This document shows positions 17,421 to 25,746 of a DNA stretch of 64,000 nt, one piece after another. Position 1 is the stretch's first letter; every line of letters starts with the position of its first letter. The notes beneath the pieces were generated by a model. That model did no database searches. It worked only from the letters and a program-made list of their open reading frames with translations, and was not told where the DNA came from. This stretch comes from Planctomycetia bacterium. Lineage in GTDB: Bacteria > Planctomycetota > Planctomycetia > Gemmatales > HRBIN36. The stretch is from positions 62,001 through 126,000 of the forward strand of contig JAEUIE010000036.1 in NCBI GenBank assembly GCA_016795155.1, written 5' to 3'. A program made the position numbers and the translations under genes.

Positions 17421-17494
17421 GTCCACAACTTTGCTGCATGTATCGGGCTGGTCTGCCCAGATAGTGCAGCGTACATTCAATAGGAGATTGTCAA

Positions 17495-17914
17495 GTGAAG
17501 TGGATCGCTACATTGTCATTGGCGCTGTTTGCACTTGGTTTTTCCATTGCCCAGGATGATAAAAAGAAAGACGAAGACAAGATTCAGGGTAAATGGGAAA
17601 TGACCAAGGGCGAAATGAATGGCGAAAGCCTGCCCGAAGATTTTGTGAAAGGATTTTCCCTGACGTTCACCAAGGGAAAGTTTGAAGCCAAGCTGGCTGA
17701 CGGTTCTGGTGAAGAAGGTGAATTCAAACTGGATAGCGCTGCCAAGCCACATGCAACTGCCTCCTTCACAGCTAACGGCGAGACCCGAAAGGGTATCTAC
17801 AAATGGGATGGCGACACTCTGCACATGTGTGTCAGTGACAAAGGTGGAGAACTGCCGAAGGAATTTGCTGGCAAAGACGGTCACTTGCTGTTTGTCCTGA
17901 AAAAAGCCAAGTAA
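17495..17914 (+). CDS. Secreted TIGR03067-domain protein
   Basis: A 139-residue exported protein with a signal peptide (LSLALFALGFSIAQ) and one TIGR03067 domain: KIQGKWEMTKGEMNGESLP at the start, FTKGKFEAK, then GIYKWDGDTLHMCVS. This family is concentrated in planctomycetes and related groups and has a lipocalin-like strand pattern, but no defined function. The GTG start is supported by AGGAG eight bases upstream and by a strong promoter. A terminator follows at 17943. Confidence 0.88.
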   Translation: MKWIATLSLALFALGFSIAQDDKKKDEDKIQGKWEMTKGEMNGESLPEDFVKGFSLTFTKGKFEAKLADGSGEEGEFKLDSAAKPHATASFTANGETRKGIYKWDGDTLHMCVSDKGGELPKEFAGKDGHLLFVLKKAK

Positions 17915-17942
17915 GTTTCCATTCGACCGGTGACATCATCAA

Positions 17943-17971
17943 CAGGCCACATGATCATTGCATGTGGCCTG
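17943..17971 (+). terminator. Intrinsic terminator after TIGR03067 gene
   Basis: An 11-bp perfect stem (CAGGCCACATG, 17943-17953, with CATGTGGCCTG, 17961-17971) and a seven-base loop, followed by GAAGCTTTT. The short T-run makes it a moderate terminator. Confidence 0.7.
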
Positions 17972-18124
17972 AAGCTTTTCCAGCAGTGCAAAGTGAATGA
18001 ACCCATTACAAATCTAACCTTATGGGCACATTGCTGCACGTTGCCCAGCACATCTACTTGAACCAGTGCGTCTGGTTCCTATCAAAACACTATCAGTGCA
18101 TGGCTTACCAGCAGGAATTTACAC

Positions 18125-19510
18125 ATGGCTCAAAAAGAGTTCAAGTTGCCCGACTTGGGTGAAGGTCTCAAAGAAGGCACACTCGTGGGATGGAAGGTCA
18201 AAGAAGGGGAGACTATAGCCTCGGAACAGGCGATTGCCGAAGTGGAAACCGATAAGGCAACCACAGAGCTTCCAAGTCCTTTTGCAGGTAAGGTAGTCAA
18301 GCTACACTACAAGCCCGGTGATGTAATTCCGGTAGGCCAGGTCATTCTTACAGTTGAAGTTGCTGGCAGTACGGCGCCTGCTGCCAAGACACCAGCCAAA
18401 CCTGCAGCCAAAGCAGCACCAGCCAAATCTCCAGTCGCTACCAAACCTGCCGCAGCAGAAATAAAATCACCAGCTCCTGCGGTTCCTGCAACACCCAAGG
18501 CTGCTTCTGCGCCCGCAGCTCCAGTTGTCGCACAAAAGACTTTGCCAGAAAGTTCCGCTGTACTCAATCCATCCACCATTCTGGCGGCACCGGCTACACG
18601 TAAACTCGCACGTGAAAAAGGTGTTGATCTGAAAAATGTTCGAGGCACCGGCCCTGGCGGTAGAATCACTCAGGAGGATGTCCTCTCGTTTGTCAGTGGT
18701 GGCGGGCGGGCCATGGATGATCTGATGGCTCCTATCGCAACGCATGGCGAAGGTGGTGGCCTGACATTCCCCCGACCCATGCTGCCTGACTTTTCAAGGT
18801 TTGGCGAATCAGAACGCAAGCCCGCTTCACCCATTCGCCGTCGTATCGTGCAGGCAATGACCATTTCATCTCAGGTCACCGCTGCGGTTACCTATACTGA
18901 TGAAGCAGACATCTCTGCCTTGGAAAAGTTTCGAAGCGATGCCAAAGACATCACCAAGGAACGAGGCATCAAGCTGACCAGTCTGGCAGTAGTGGCCAAG
19001 GCTTGCGCTGCTGCCTTGCAGCGGTTTCCTGATTTCAACGCCAGCTACGATGACGACAAGCAGGAAGTGGTCTACAAGAAGTATTATCACATCGGAATTG
19101 CCGTTGATTCACCCGCAGGGCTCCTGGTTCCAGTGTTGCGAAATGCTGACAGCCGACCCATCAGCGAACTGGCTGGTGAAATAGTTTCATTGGCGGAAGC
19201 CGCACGCACCGGCAAGATCCAGCGGGAGCAGATGCAGGGTGGCACCTTTACCATCACCAACATCGGCGTCATTGGCGGGTTGAGTTTTACGCCTGTCATT
19301 AACTGGCCTGAAGTAGCTATTCTGGGGCTTGGTCGTACGCAGGAACGCCTGGCATTCGATACTGATGGCAAAACCATCATAGCGAAGAAAATGATGCCAT
19401 TGTGTCTTACGTTTGATCATCGCTTGATCGACGGCGCTGCTGCTGCTCGCTTTGTCAACGCCATTAAAGAGTATCTGGAAAACCCGCTGTTGTTGCTGAT
19501 GGATGCCTGA
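18125..19510 (+). CDS. pdhC: Dihydrolipoamide acetyltransferase (E2) of pyruvate dehydrogenase
   Basis: A 461-residue E2 core subunit. One N-terminal lipoyl domain (1-80) carries the ETDKATTEL lipoylation lysine. An Ala/Pro/Lys linker (about 80-155) is followed by the peripheral-subunit-binding domain (ATRKLAREKGVDLKNVRGTG). The catalytic acyltransferase domain (about 235-461) ends with DHRLIDGAAAARF, matching the DHRxxDG active-site motif. E2 takes acetyl groups from E1 and makes acetyl-CoA. AGGAA precedes the ATG. It is followed 84 bases later by the E3 gene on the same strand. Confidence 0.94.
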   Translation: MAQKEFKLPDLGEGLKEGTLVGWKVKEGETIASEQAIAEVETDKATTELPSPFAGKVVKLHYKPGDVIPVGQVILTVEVAGSTAPAAKTPAKPAAKAAPAKSPVATKPAAAEIKSPAPAVPATPKAASAPAAPVVAQKTLPESSAVLNPSTILAAPATRKLAREKGVDLKNVRGTGPGGRITQEDVLSFVSGGGRAMDDLMAPIATHGEGGGLTFPRPMLPDFSRFGESERKPASPIRRRIVQAMTISSQVTAAVTYTDEADISALEKFRSDAKDITKERGIKLTSLAVVAKACAAALQRFPDFNASYDDDKQEVVYKKYYHIGIAVDSPAGLLVPVLRNADSRPISELAGEIVSLAEAARTGKIQREQMQGGTFTITNIGVIGGLSFTPVINWPEVAILGLGRTQERLAFDTDGKTIIAKKMMPLCLTFDHRLIDGAAAARFVNAIKEYLENPLLLLMDA

Positions 19511-19594
19511 TCTCTTGAAGTGTTCAAGTGGAATAATCACAATCGGGATGATGCTGCGCAGCGAACAGGGTGATTCTGTCAAAGGGAACGATTC

Positions 19595-21037
19595 ATGGTT
19601 ATCGGTGATTTCAAGGAACAGGTCGATGTGGTTGTGGTAGGCGGTGGGCCTGGCGGGTATGCAGCTGCCTTTCATGCTGCCGATCTCGGCCTCGATGTAG
19701 CCCTGGTGGAAGAAGATGCACGCCTGGGGGGCACCTGCCTGTTGCGAGGCTGCATACCCTCTAAAGCCATGATCACTGCAGCGGAAAAGTATCACCAGTT
19801 AGCCAGCCTGGAAAAAATGGGCATCTCCATTTCGGGCAAAGCCAGTTTCGACATCAAGAAGATGGCAGCATGGCGAGATAACGTACTCAAGGAATTGACC
19901 GGCGGCCTCGATGGTTTATCCAAGGCACGCAACATTCGACGTTTCGAGGGCAGGGGATACCTTTCGGGTCCGAATGAACTCAAGATTGCAGCTTCTGGAT
20001 CGTCTCTCAAAATCCAGTTCAATCGGGCAATCCTGGCCCTGGGCAGTCGGGTTTTGATGCCCAAGCCTTTTGTGCGTTCCGAACGCGTCATCACTTCGGA
20101 TGAAGCTACCAACATCGACTATCTGCCAGACAGCGTTCTGGTTGTGGGCGGTGGATACATTGGCATGGAACTCGGTGGCTGCTTTGCCTCACTGGGAAGC
20201 AAGGTTACAATTGTTGAAATGCTCGACCATCTGCTACCAGGCACCGATGCAGATATGACCCGTATCGTTCGAAAGCACATGGAAGCCAAGGGTGTACAAT
20301 TCCAGCTCGAAAGCAAGGTAACGGAAGTTACTCCAGGCAAGAACAGCGTGAAGGTGACAGTCCAGGCTAAAGATGGAACTGCCACGGTATCAGAATATGA
20401 TCGCGTACTGGTGTGTGTCGGCCGATCACCCAATACCGATGATTTTGGTCTGGAAGCTGTAGGTGTCAAAGTGGAAAAAGGTTTTATCAAGGTCAATGAA
20501 CAGTGCCAGACTTCAGTACCACATATTTTTGCCATTGGTGATTGCACTGGTCAGCCGATGCTGGCACATCGGGCACATCGTATGGGTGCCGTTGCCGCAG
20601 AGGTTCTTGCTGGAAAGAAATCTGCATTTGACAACCGTACTATCCCAGCGGTCATCTTCACCGATCCGGAAATTGCGTACTGTGGATTGTCGGAAGAGGA
20701 TGCCAAGGCCGCCGGGTATGAAGTATCCGTTGGCAAAATGTTTTTTGCCGCCAGTGGCCGAGCCAAATCGATGGATGCACAGGATGGCTTTGTCAAAGTG
20801 ATTGCTGATAAGAAGACCGATGTGATCCTGGGTGTGAGAATGGTTGGTCCACACGTTTCTGAAATGCTGGCAACAGCCACGATAGCCGTGGAAAACGCGT
20901 TAACCGTGGAGGATATTACAGCTACCATTCACGCGCATCCTACGCTGGCCGAGACCTTCCTGGAAGCAACTGAAGCGGTACATGGAATGGCAGTCCATGC
21001 AGCCAGACCTCGTACAGCAGCCAAGGCTGCTCATTGA
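19595..21037 (+). CDS. lpdA: Dihydrolipoyl dehydrogenase (E3)
   Basis: A 480-residue flavoprotein that reoxidises dihydrolipoamide on E2 and reduces NAD+. The FAD-binding site is GGGPGGYAAAFHAADLG. The redox-active disulfide is GGTCLLRGCIPSKAM. The NAD site is VVGGGYIGMELGG. The C-terminal interface motif HAHPTLAETFLEA provides the catalytic His-Glu pair. AAGGGA precedes the ATG. Together with E2 it forms the plus-strand half of the complex locus. Confidence 0.96.
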   Translation: MVIGDFKEQVDVVVVGGGPGGYAAAFHAADLGLDVALVEEDARLGGTCLLRGCIPSKAMITAAEKYHQLASLEKMGISISGKASFDIKKMAAWRDNVLKELTGGLDGLSKARNIRRFEGRGYLSGPNELKIAASGSSLKIQFNRAILALGSRVLMPKPFVRSERVITSDEATNIDYLPDSVLVVGGGYIGMELGGCFASLGSKVTIVEMLDHLLPGTDADMTRIVRKHMEAKGVQFQLESKVTEVTPGKNSVKVTVQAKDGTATVSEYDRVLVCVGRSPNTDDFGLEAVGVKVEKGFIKVNEQCQTSVPHIFAIGDCTGQPMLAHRAHRMGAVAAEVLAGKKSAFDNRTIPAVIFTDPEIAYCGLSEEDAKAAGYEVSVGKMFFAASGRAKSMDAQDGFVKVIADKKTDVILGVRMVGPHVSEMLATATIAVENALTVEDITATIHAHPTLAETFLEATEAVHGMAVHAARPRTAAKAAH

Positions 21038-21059
21038 TTGTTGAGCAACGGCTTAATTG

Positions 21060-22244
21060 CTATTTCAGCAAAAAGCCCAGCATGAACACCAGGGCCATGA
21101 GCAGCACCACATTCAGAACTACCGAGGCAATCAGCCAGGGTTTCAGAGGATTGACTAACTGAGGCAAAACTACAGTCGGGCTGCTGAGTTCTTCCTTGAT
21201 CGGCTTGGGTGCAGGAGTTGGTGAAGCCTGTTCTTCTGCTTCAATGATTTCCAGAAGTCGTGCCACGTTCATGGCGTCGGGCGGCCTGTCTTTCGGATCT
21301 TTCTTCATCATCCGTTCAATAAGCCGCGAAAGTTTCGTCGGCGTATGCGGACTGACTTCCTTGACCGTAGGCGCATCCTGTGTTGCCAGCTTGGAAATCA
21401 CATCGGCAACGGTTTCCCCGGGGAAGGGCAACTTGCCCGTGCATAAACGATAGAGCACAATGCCCAGACTGAAGAGATCGGAACGGGCATCCACTTTGCC
21501 GCTGGTTGCCTGTTCTGGCGACATGTAAAGCGGTGTTCCTACTATTACACCGTGACGAGTCAAACCCTGTGTTTGTTCCTGTAGGCGGGCCATACCGAAA
21601 TCAAGAATCTTCACACGGAACATTTTCCGGTCGCCCCCGGTAGGGTCAGCAAGTGTTTCCAGCCAGATGTTGCTGGGCTTGATATCCCGATGAATCAACT
21701 TCATGGCATGGGCAGCAGACAGCCCTTTGGCTATTTCCCGTCCTAACCGAGTGATCTGCATAATGGAAAACTGATGATTGGTCTTGAGCAGATGATCAAG
21801 AGTAAAGCCATTGAGCAGTTCCATGGCCAGGTAAGGAATGCCTTTATCCTCACCAACCGCATGTACCAGCGGAACGTGCGGGCTTTTGATCATGGCACAC
21901 AGGCGAGCTTCCCGCATGAATCGTTCTTTAACGATGTCGTCCTGAAGCCATTTCTTGTTAAGAACTTTCAGTGCTACCGGGCGATTGATAATATGATCGA
22001 CGGCTTCATAAACAGTACCTACACCACCAAAGCCGATAACCTTGATAATGCGATAAGGGCCAATTTGCTTGAGATCATCAGTAACATCAGTCGTGGAAGG
22101 TGGACGATTGGCAACTTCCATATCATTAATTACCATAGTCTTTGGCTTTTCCTGATGTGCTGTTCCTTCAACAGACATCTTGGTAGTGGTTTCCTGAGGC
22201 TCTTCTTTGGGATGCGTCATCGATTCTGTTCGATAAGTGGGCAA
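21060..22244 (-). CDS. Membrane-anchored Ser/Thr protein kinase
   Basis: A 394-residue Hanks-type kinase with [35 protein letters not shown] and MSPEQATSG, so all catalytic residues are present. The kinase domain covers about 65-325. A Pro-rich linker leads to one C-terminal membrane segment (about 370-393, VVLNVVLLMALVFMLGFLL), so there is no extracellular sensor domain and the kinase would face the cytoplasm. The longest frame begins with TTG at 22244; an ATG at 22220 gives MTHPKEE and is an alternative. It converges on lpdA and diverges from the ABC permease gene. Confidence 0.9.
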   Translation of the reverse strand: MPTYRTESMTHPKEEPQETTTKMSVEGTAHQEKPKTMVINDMEVANRPPSTTDVTDDLKQIGPYRIIKVIGFGGVGTVYEAVDHIINRPVALKVLNKKWLQDDIVKERFMREARLCAMIKSPHVPLVHAVGEDKGIPYLAMELLNGFTLDHLLKTNHQFSIMQITRLGREIAKGLSAAHAMKLIHRDIKPSNIWLETLADPTGGDRKMFRVKILDFGMARLQEQTQGLTRHGVIVGTPLYMSPEQATSGKVDARSDLFSLGIVLYRLCTGKLPFPGETVADVISKLATQDAPTVKEVSPHTPTKLSRLIERMMKKDPKDRPPDAMNVARLLEIIEAEEQASPTPAPKPIKEELSSPTVVLPQLVNPLKPWLIASVVLNVVLLMALVFMLGFLLK

Positions 22245-22435
22245 TCATCCATTTTTTTATATTACCATATTTGCAGGAATAAGCATAATATTATTATCAT
22301 TTGATCCAGTTTAACTCATGTTTCATTATTTTATCATTAATTTGCTTACACTTTAATTGCATTGCTCAGTTGGCGATGACTTCCTTGTGCAAAACAGTTA
22401 TTACTGAGCATCGAAACAGCTATTCAGGTTCAATC

Positions 22436-23968
22436 ATGTACAAATATGTACTTTGCTGGCGGTATCTATGGACACGGTATTTAGCGTTAGCCAGCATTAT
22501 CAGCGTGATGCTGGGGGTTGGAACCCTGGTGGTTGTTAACAGTGTCATGGCTGGTTTTTCGTCCAAACTGTTGAATCGATTTCGAGGCTTGCAGTCTGAT
22601 CTGGTCGTCAAATCCAGATCGATTTACGGATTCCATGATCTCCAAGCCAAGATGAATACGATCAGGCAACGGATGGGACCTAAAATTGCTGAAATCGCTC
22701 CAGTGATTGAAGCCTTTGCGTTAGCTCAGTACAAGCTGGATCGAAGCGACATAGTTATTAAGAAGCCAATCAAGGTGATCGGCATTGATCCCATCACGCG
22801 GGCGGCAACCAGCGACTTTGCCAACTGGCTGATGCATCCTGATAACAAGCAAGATCCGTCAAAGTGCTTTGATCTGCGTGGCGATGCACTCAAAGACTTT
22901 CAGAATTTTCATCAGAACTTCTGGCGAACGCCAACCTTGCCTCCCGGCATGATGCCTCCTGAACAAACTTCAAATGGATCGAGCATCATTCAGGTTCAGG
23001 GTGAGAATAAGCCGCAGAATCAGTTGCCACCGGCGCCAGCAGCAGGCAAGCCACCAGAGCTCCCTCCTGCAAAGATGTTCGGAGCAGTGGCAGGCTGGGG
23101 GTTGGCAACCATTCGTTCACCCAAATCGGTTAACGCTGATCCCAATAACCCCACTGCTGCCGATAGGATCATTCTTCATCCAGGCGATCTCGTCAAACTC
23201 ACGTTTTCGACAAGAGATGATATTGAAGGTCATGATGGTGGAACGCGGATGCAGACTTTCCATACAGCAGACTTCGTCGTGACCGATCTGTTTCGCAGCG
23301 ACATGAGCATGATCGATTCCATGGTCATTTTCGTCACGCTCGAAGATTTGCAGCAACTGCAGACCATGCACAACAGGGCAACATCACTCGAAATCAAACT
23401 GACTGATTATGATCGGGATATCAATCAGGTTCTTGCAGAGTTGCATACGCTGTTTCCTGAGACCTTTTACGAAGTAAAGACTTGGAAAGAAATCGGCGGC
23501 CCGGTCATCTCGGCCATAGCAGTGGAACGGTCGATTTTGAACGTGTTATTGTTCCTCATCATTGCTGTGGCAGGCTTTGGCATCCTGGCGATCTTTTACA
23601 TGATCGTCGTGGAAAAGACTCGCGACATCGGCATTTTGAAATCGCTTGGCGCCTCCAACTGGGGCATCATGGGTATATTTGTCAGTTACGGGTTGCTACT
23701 TGGTATCGTTGGCTCGGGGCTGGGCACACTTGGTGGAATCGCGTTCACCAATTACATCAATGAAATCGAAGGTGTCATTTCCAAGCTCAGTGGCCAGGAA
23801 GTGTTTCCACGCGATCTTTATTTCTTTGACAAGATTCCCGTGCAAATCAGCCCGTGGATGCTGCTGGGTGTAAACATCGGCGCCATTGCCATTGCAACCG
23901 CTGCCAGCGTGCTGCCTGCGATTCGTGCTGCCATGCTGCATCCCGTACGGGCGTTGCGGTTTGAATAG
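22436..23968 (+). CDS. FtsX-like ABC transporter permease (LolC/LolE type)
   Basis: About 511 residues from ATG 22436 (MYKYVLCWRYLWTRYLAL). The open frame extends upstream to 22301, but that part lacks family character. A first membrane segment (LASIISVMLGVGTLVVVNSVM) is followed by a large periplasmic domain with a Pro-rich low-complexity insert (about 170-215). Three C-terminal membrane segments follow (LLFLIIAVAGFGILAIFYMIV; GIFVSYGLLLGIVGSGLG; MLLGVNIGAIAIATAASVLP), ending LHPVRALRFE. This is the LolCDE/MacB permease layout, used for lipoprotein release or mechanotransmission. The ATPase gene follows 39 bases later. Confidence 0.88.
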   Translation: MYKYVLCWRYLWTRYLALASIISVMLGVGTLVVVNSVMAGFSSKLLNRFRGLQSDLVVKSRSIYGFHDLQAKMNTIRQRMGPKIAEIAPVIEAFALAQYKLDRSDIVIKKPIKVIGIDPITRAATSDFANWLMHPDNKQDPSKCFDLRGDALKDFQNFHQNFWRTPTLPPGMMPPEQTSNGSSIIQVQGENKPQNQLPPAPAAGKPPELPPAKMFGAVAGWGLATIRSPKSVNADPNNPTAADRIILHPGDLVKLTFSTRDDIEGHDGGTRMQTFHTADFVVTDLFRSDMSMIDSMVIFVTLEDLQQLQTMHNRATSLEIKLTDYDRDINQVLAELHTLFPETFYEVKTWKEIGGPVISAIAVERSILNVLLFLIIAVAGFGILAIFYMIVVEKTRDIGILKSLGASNWGIMGIFVSYGLLLGIVGSGLGTLGGIAFTNYINEIEGVISKLSGQEVFPRDLYFFDKIPVQISPWMLLGVNIGAIAIATAASVLPAIRAAMLHPVRALRFE

Positions 23969-24007
23969 ACTGCGGACTACCCAGACAATTTTTGAGAAGG
24001 CGAAACT

Positions 24008-24757
24008 GTGGAACATCTTTCAACAGTTGGATTGAAGAAAAGCTATCACAAGTACCGGATCGATATTCCGGTATTGCAGGGTGTTGACCTGGCGGTGGAG
24101 AAAGGTTCCTTTGTCAGCATTGTGGGAACATCCGGTTCCGGTAAGAGCACTCTGTTGCATCTCCTGGGAACTCTCGATAAGCCGGACGCTGGTGAAATCA
24201 GGCTGGAAGGCAGACGAATTGATAATCTGTCATTGCATGATCGAGATCATCTTCGCAACACGACGTTTGGATTTATTTTCCAGTTTTATCACCTGCTGCC
24301 AGAATTGACGGTGCTCGAAAACGTCTCAATCCCTGCCATGATCAGGCATTCAGCATTGGGTTGGCTGGGACGAAGCAAGACACTGAAAAAAGCTGCCCAA
24401 GCCATGCTCGAGCGTGTTGGCCTGGGGCATCGCCTGCGTCATAAACCACGCGAACTTTCTGGTGGCGAGATGCAGCGTGCAGCCATTGCCCGTGCCTTGA
24501 TTTCCCAGCCGCAGATTCTCCTGGCGGATGAACCAACAGGCAATCTCGATGCGGATACCGGTGGAGAAGTTTTGCGACTTCTTCAGGAACTCAATCGCGA
24601 GGAAGGGCTGACCATCATCATGGTGACCCATAACCGCGATATGGCCCAGCAGAGCGGTAAAGTGTTGCACATGATACGAGGTCAGCTCAAGAGTGAACCT
24701 GAGGGGGGACATCATGCCTCTTCAGGAATAGAAAGACTTAAACTGATGAGTGCCTGA
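24008..24757 (+). CDS. ABC transporter ATP-binding protein (LolD/MacB type)
   Basis: A 249-residue ATPase with Walker [11 protein letters not shown]-loop [18 protein letters not shown], signature [15 protein letters not shown], Walker [13 protein letters not shown] and switch MVTHNRD. The [11 protein letters not shown] and DEPTGNLD sequences are typical of the LolD/MacB/FtsE subfamily. The start is GTG 24008 after GAAGG. It pairs with the single permease upstream; one permease gene suggests a homodimeric permease rather than a LolC/LolE heterodimer. Confidence 0.93.
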   Translation: MEHLSTVGLKKSYHKYRIDIPVLQGVDLAVEKGSFVSIVGTSGSGKSTLLHLLGTLDKPDAGEIRLEGRRIDNLSLHDRDHLRNTTFGFIFQFYHLLPELTVLENVSIPAMIRHSALGWLGRSKTLKKAAQAMLERVGLGHRLRHKPRELSGGEMQRAAIARALISQPQILLADEPTGNLDADTGGEVLRLLQELNREEGLTIIMVTHNRDMAQQSGKVLHMIRGQLKSEPEGGHHASSGIERLKLMSA

Positions 24758-24762
24758 AGGCC

Positions 24763-24796
24763 TGTCAGTGAAGAGTCTGAATCGAACTCACTGACA
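24763..24796 (+). other. Hairpin between ABC ATPase and ilvE
   Basis: TGTCAGTGA (24763-24771) is perfectly complementary to TCACTGACA (24788-24796), with a 16-base loop. No T-run follows and the ilvE ribosome-binding site (AGGGCG) begins shortly after. It could be an intercistronic stability element or an attenuator. Confidence 0.4.
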
Positions 24797-24811
24797 AGCA
24801 AGGGCGACACC

Positions 24812-25690
24812 ATGAAGGTCTACATCGACGGCAAATTCTACGACAAGAAAGATGCCAAGATTTCCGTGTATGATCACGGCTTACTCTACGGCGACGGAGT
24901 TTTTGAAGGCATCCGCGTCTACCATGGAAAAGTGTTCAAACTACGAGCACACGTGGAACGACTTTGCGACAGCGCGAAAGCCATTGGCATTAAATTGCCC
25001 TGGTCACAACGTGATATCGCGAAAGCCATTCTCGATACGGTCAAGAACAGCCCGGGATGTGAATACCTTCGTCCCATTATCACCCGTGGCGAAGGTGGTT
25101 TGGGGCTTGATCCACGCAAATGCGAAAAGCCATGCCTGATTGTGATTGCTGATACTATCAGCCTGTATCCCAAGGAATGCTACGACATTGGTTTGAACGT
25201 TGCTACTGTGGGAACCATGCGGAATCATCCAGCTGCCACGAATGCTCGTGTCAAATCGTTGAATTACCTGAACAACGTCATGGCACGCATGGAAGCAACG
25301 CTCAGCAATTGCCAGGAAGCCTTGATGCTGAACCATAAGGGTGAAGTATCAGAATGTTCTGGTGATAACATCTTCCTCGTAAAGGACGGCGAGCTGTATA
25401 CACCATCGATTGATGCAGGCATCCTGGATGGCATTACGCGCCGGTGCGTTATCAAACTCGCCAGGCATCATGGCATTACCGTCCACATCTGTGCTTTGTC
25501 CCGGTTTGATGTCTACATTGCCGACGAATGCTTCCTGACTGGAACCGCTGCAGAGATTGTTCCAGTAGCTACCGTTGATGGTCGCACCATTGGCACTGGA
25601 AAAGCTGGCCCGGTTACAAAAAAACTCCTGGGTGCCTACAAGGAATTAGTCACAGAGCCAGAAGACGAGTTGAGTACTATTCCTGGGTAA
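24812..25690 (+). CDS. ilvE: Branched-chain amino acid aminotransferase
   Basis: A 292-residue fold-type IV PLP aminotransferase that interconverts Leu/Ile/Val and their 2-oxo acids. Motifs: YDHGLLYGDGVFEGIRVY near the N-terminus, NARVKSLNYLNNVMAR with the PLP lysine, and SECSGDNIFLV. The C-terminal motif is ECFLTGTAAEIVPVATVDGR. Length and motifs match bacterial IlvE. It has its own ribosome-binding site and a strong terminator follows at 25714. Confidence 0.93.
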   Translation: MKVYIDGKFYDKKDAKISVYDHGLLYGDGVFEGIRVYHGKVFKLRAHVERLCDSAKAIGIKLPWSQRDIAKAILDTVKNSPGCEYLRPIITRGEGGLGLDPRKCEKPCLIVIADTISLYPKECYDIGLNVATVGTMRNHPAATNARVKSLNYLNNVMARMEATLSNCQEALMLNHKGEVSECSGDNIFLVKDGELYTPSIDAGILDGITRRCVIKLARHHGITVHICALSRFDVYIADECFLTGTAAEIVPVATVDGRTIGTGKAGPVTKKLLGAYKELVTEPEDELSTIPG

Positions 25691-25713
25691 AAAGTGTTTA
25701 ACTCACAATAGAT

Positions 25714-25746
25714 ACAGGCAGCCTTCAGGCTGCCTGTTATTTTTTA
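25714..25746. terminator. Strong intrinsic terminator after ilvE
   Basis: A 10-bp perfect GC-rich stem (ACAGGCAGCC, 25714-25723, with GGCTGCCTGT, 25728-25737) and tetraloop TTCA, then TATTTTTTAT. It terminates ilvE. On the minus strand its last base overlaps the stop codon of the convergent ceramidase-like gene. Confidence 0.88.

Noticed and set aside
22301-22435. Upstream extension of the FtsX-like permease gene
   Set aside because: The added 45 residues are not family-like, and MYKYVLCWRYLWTRYLAL at 22436 is the typical permease start.
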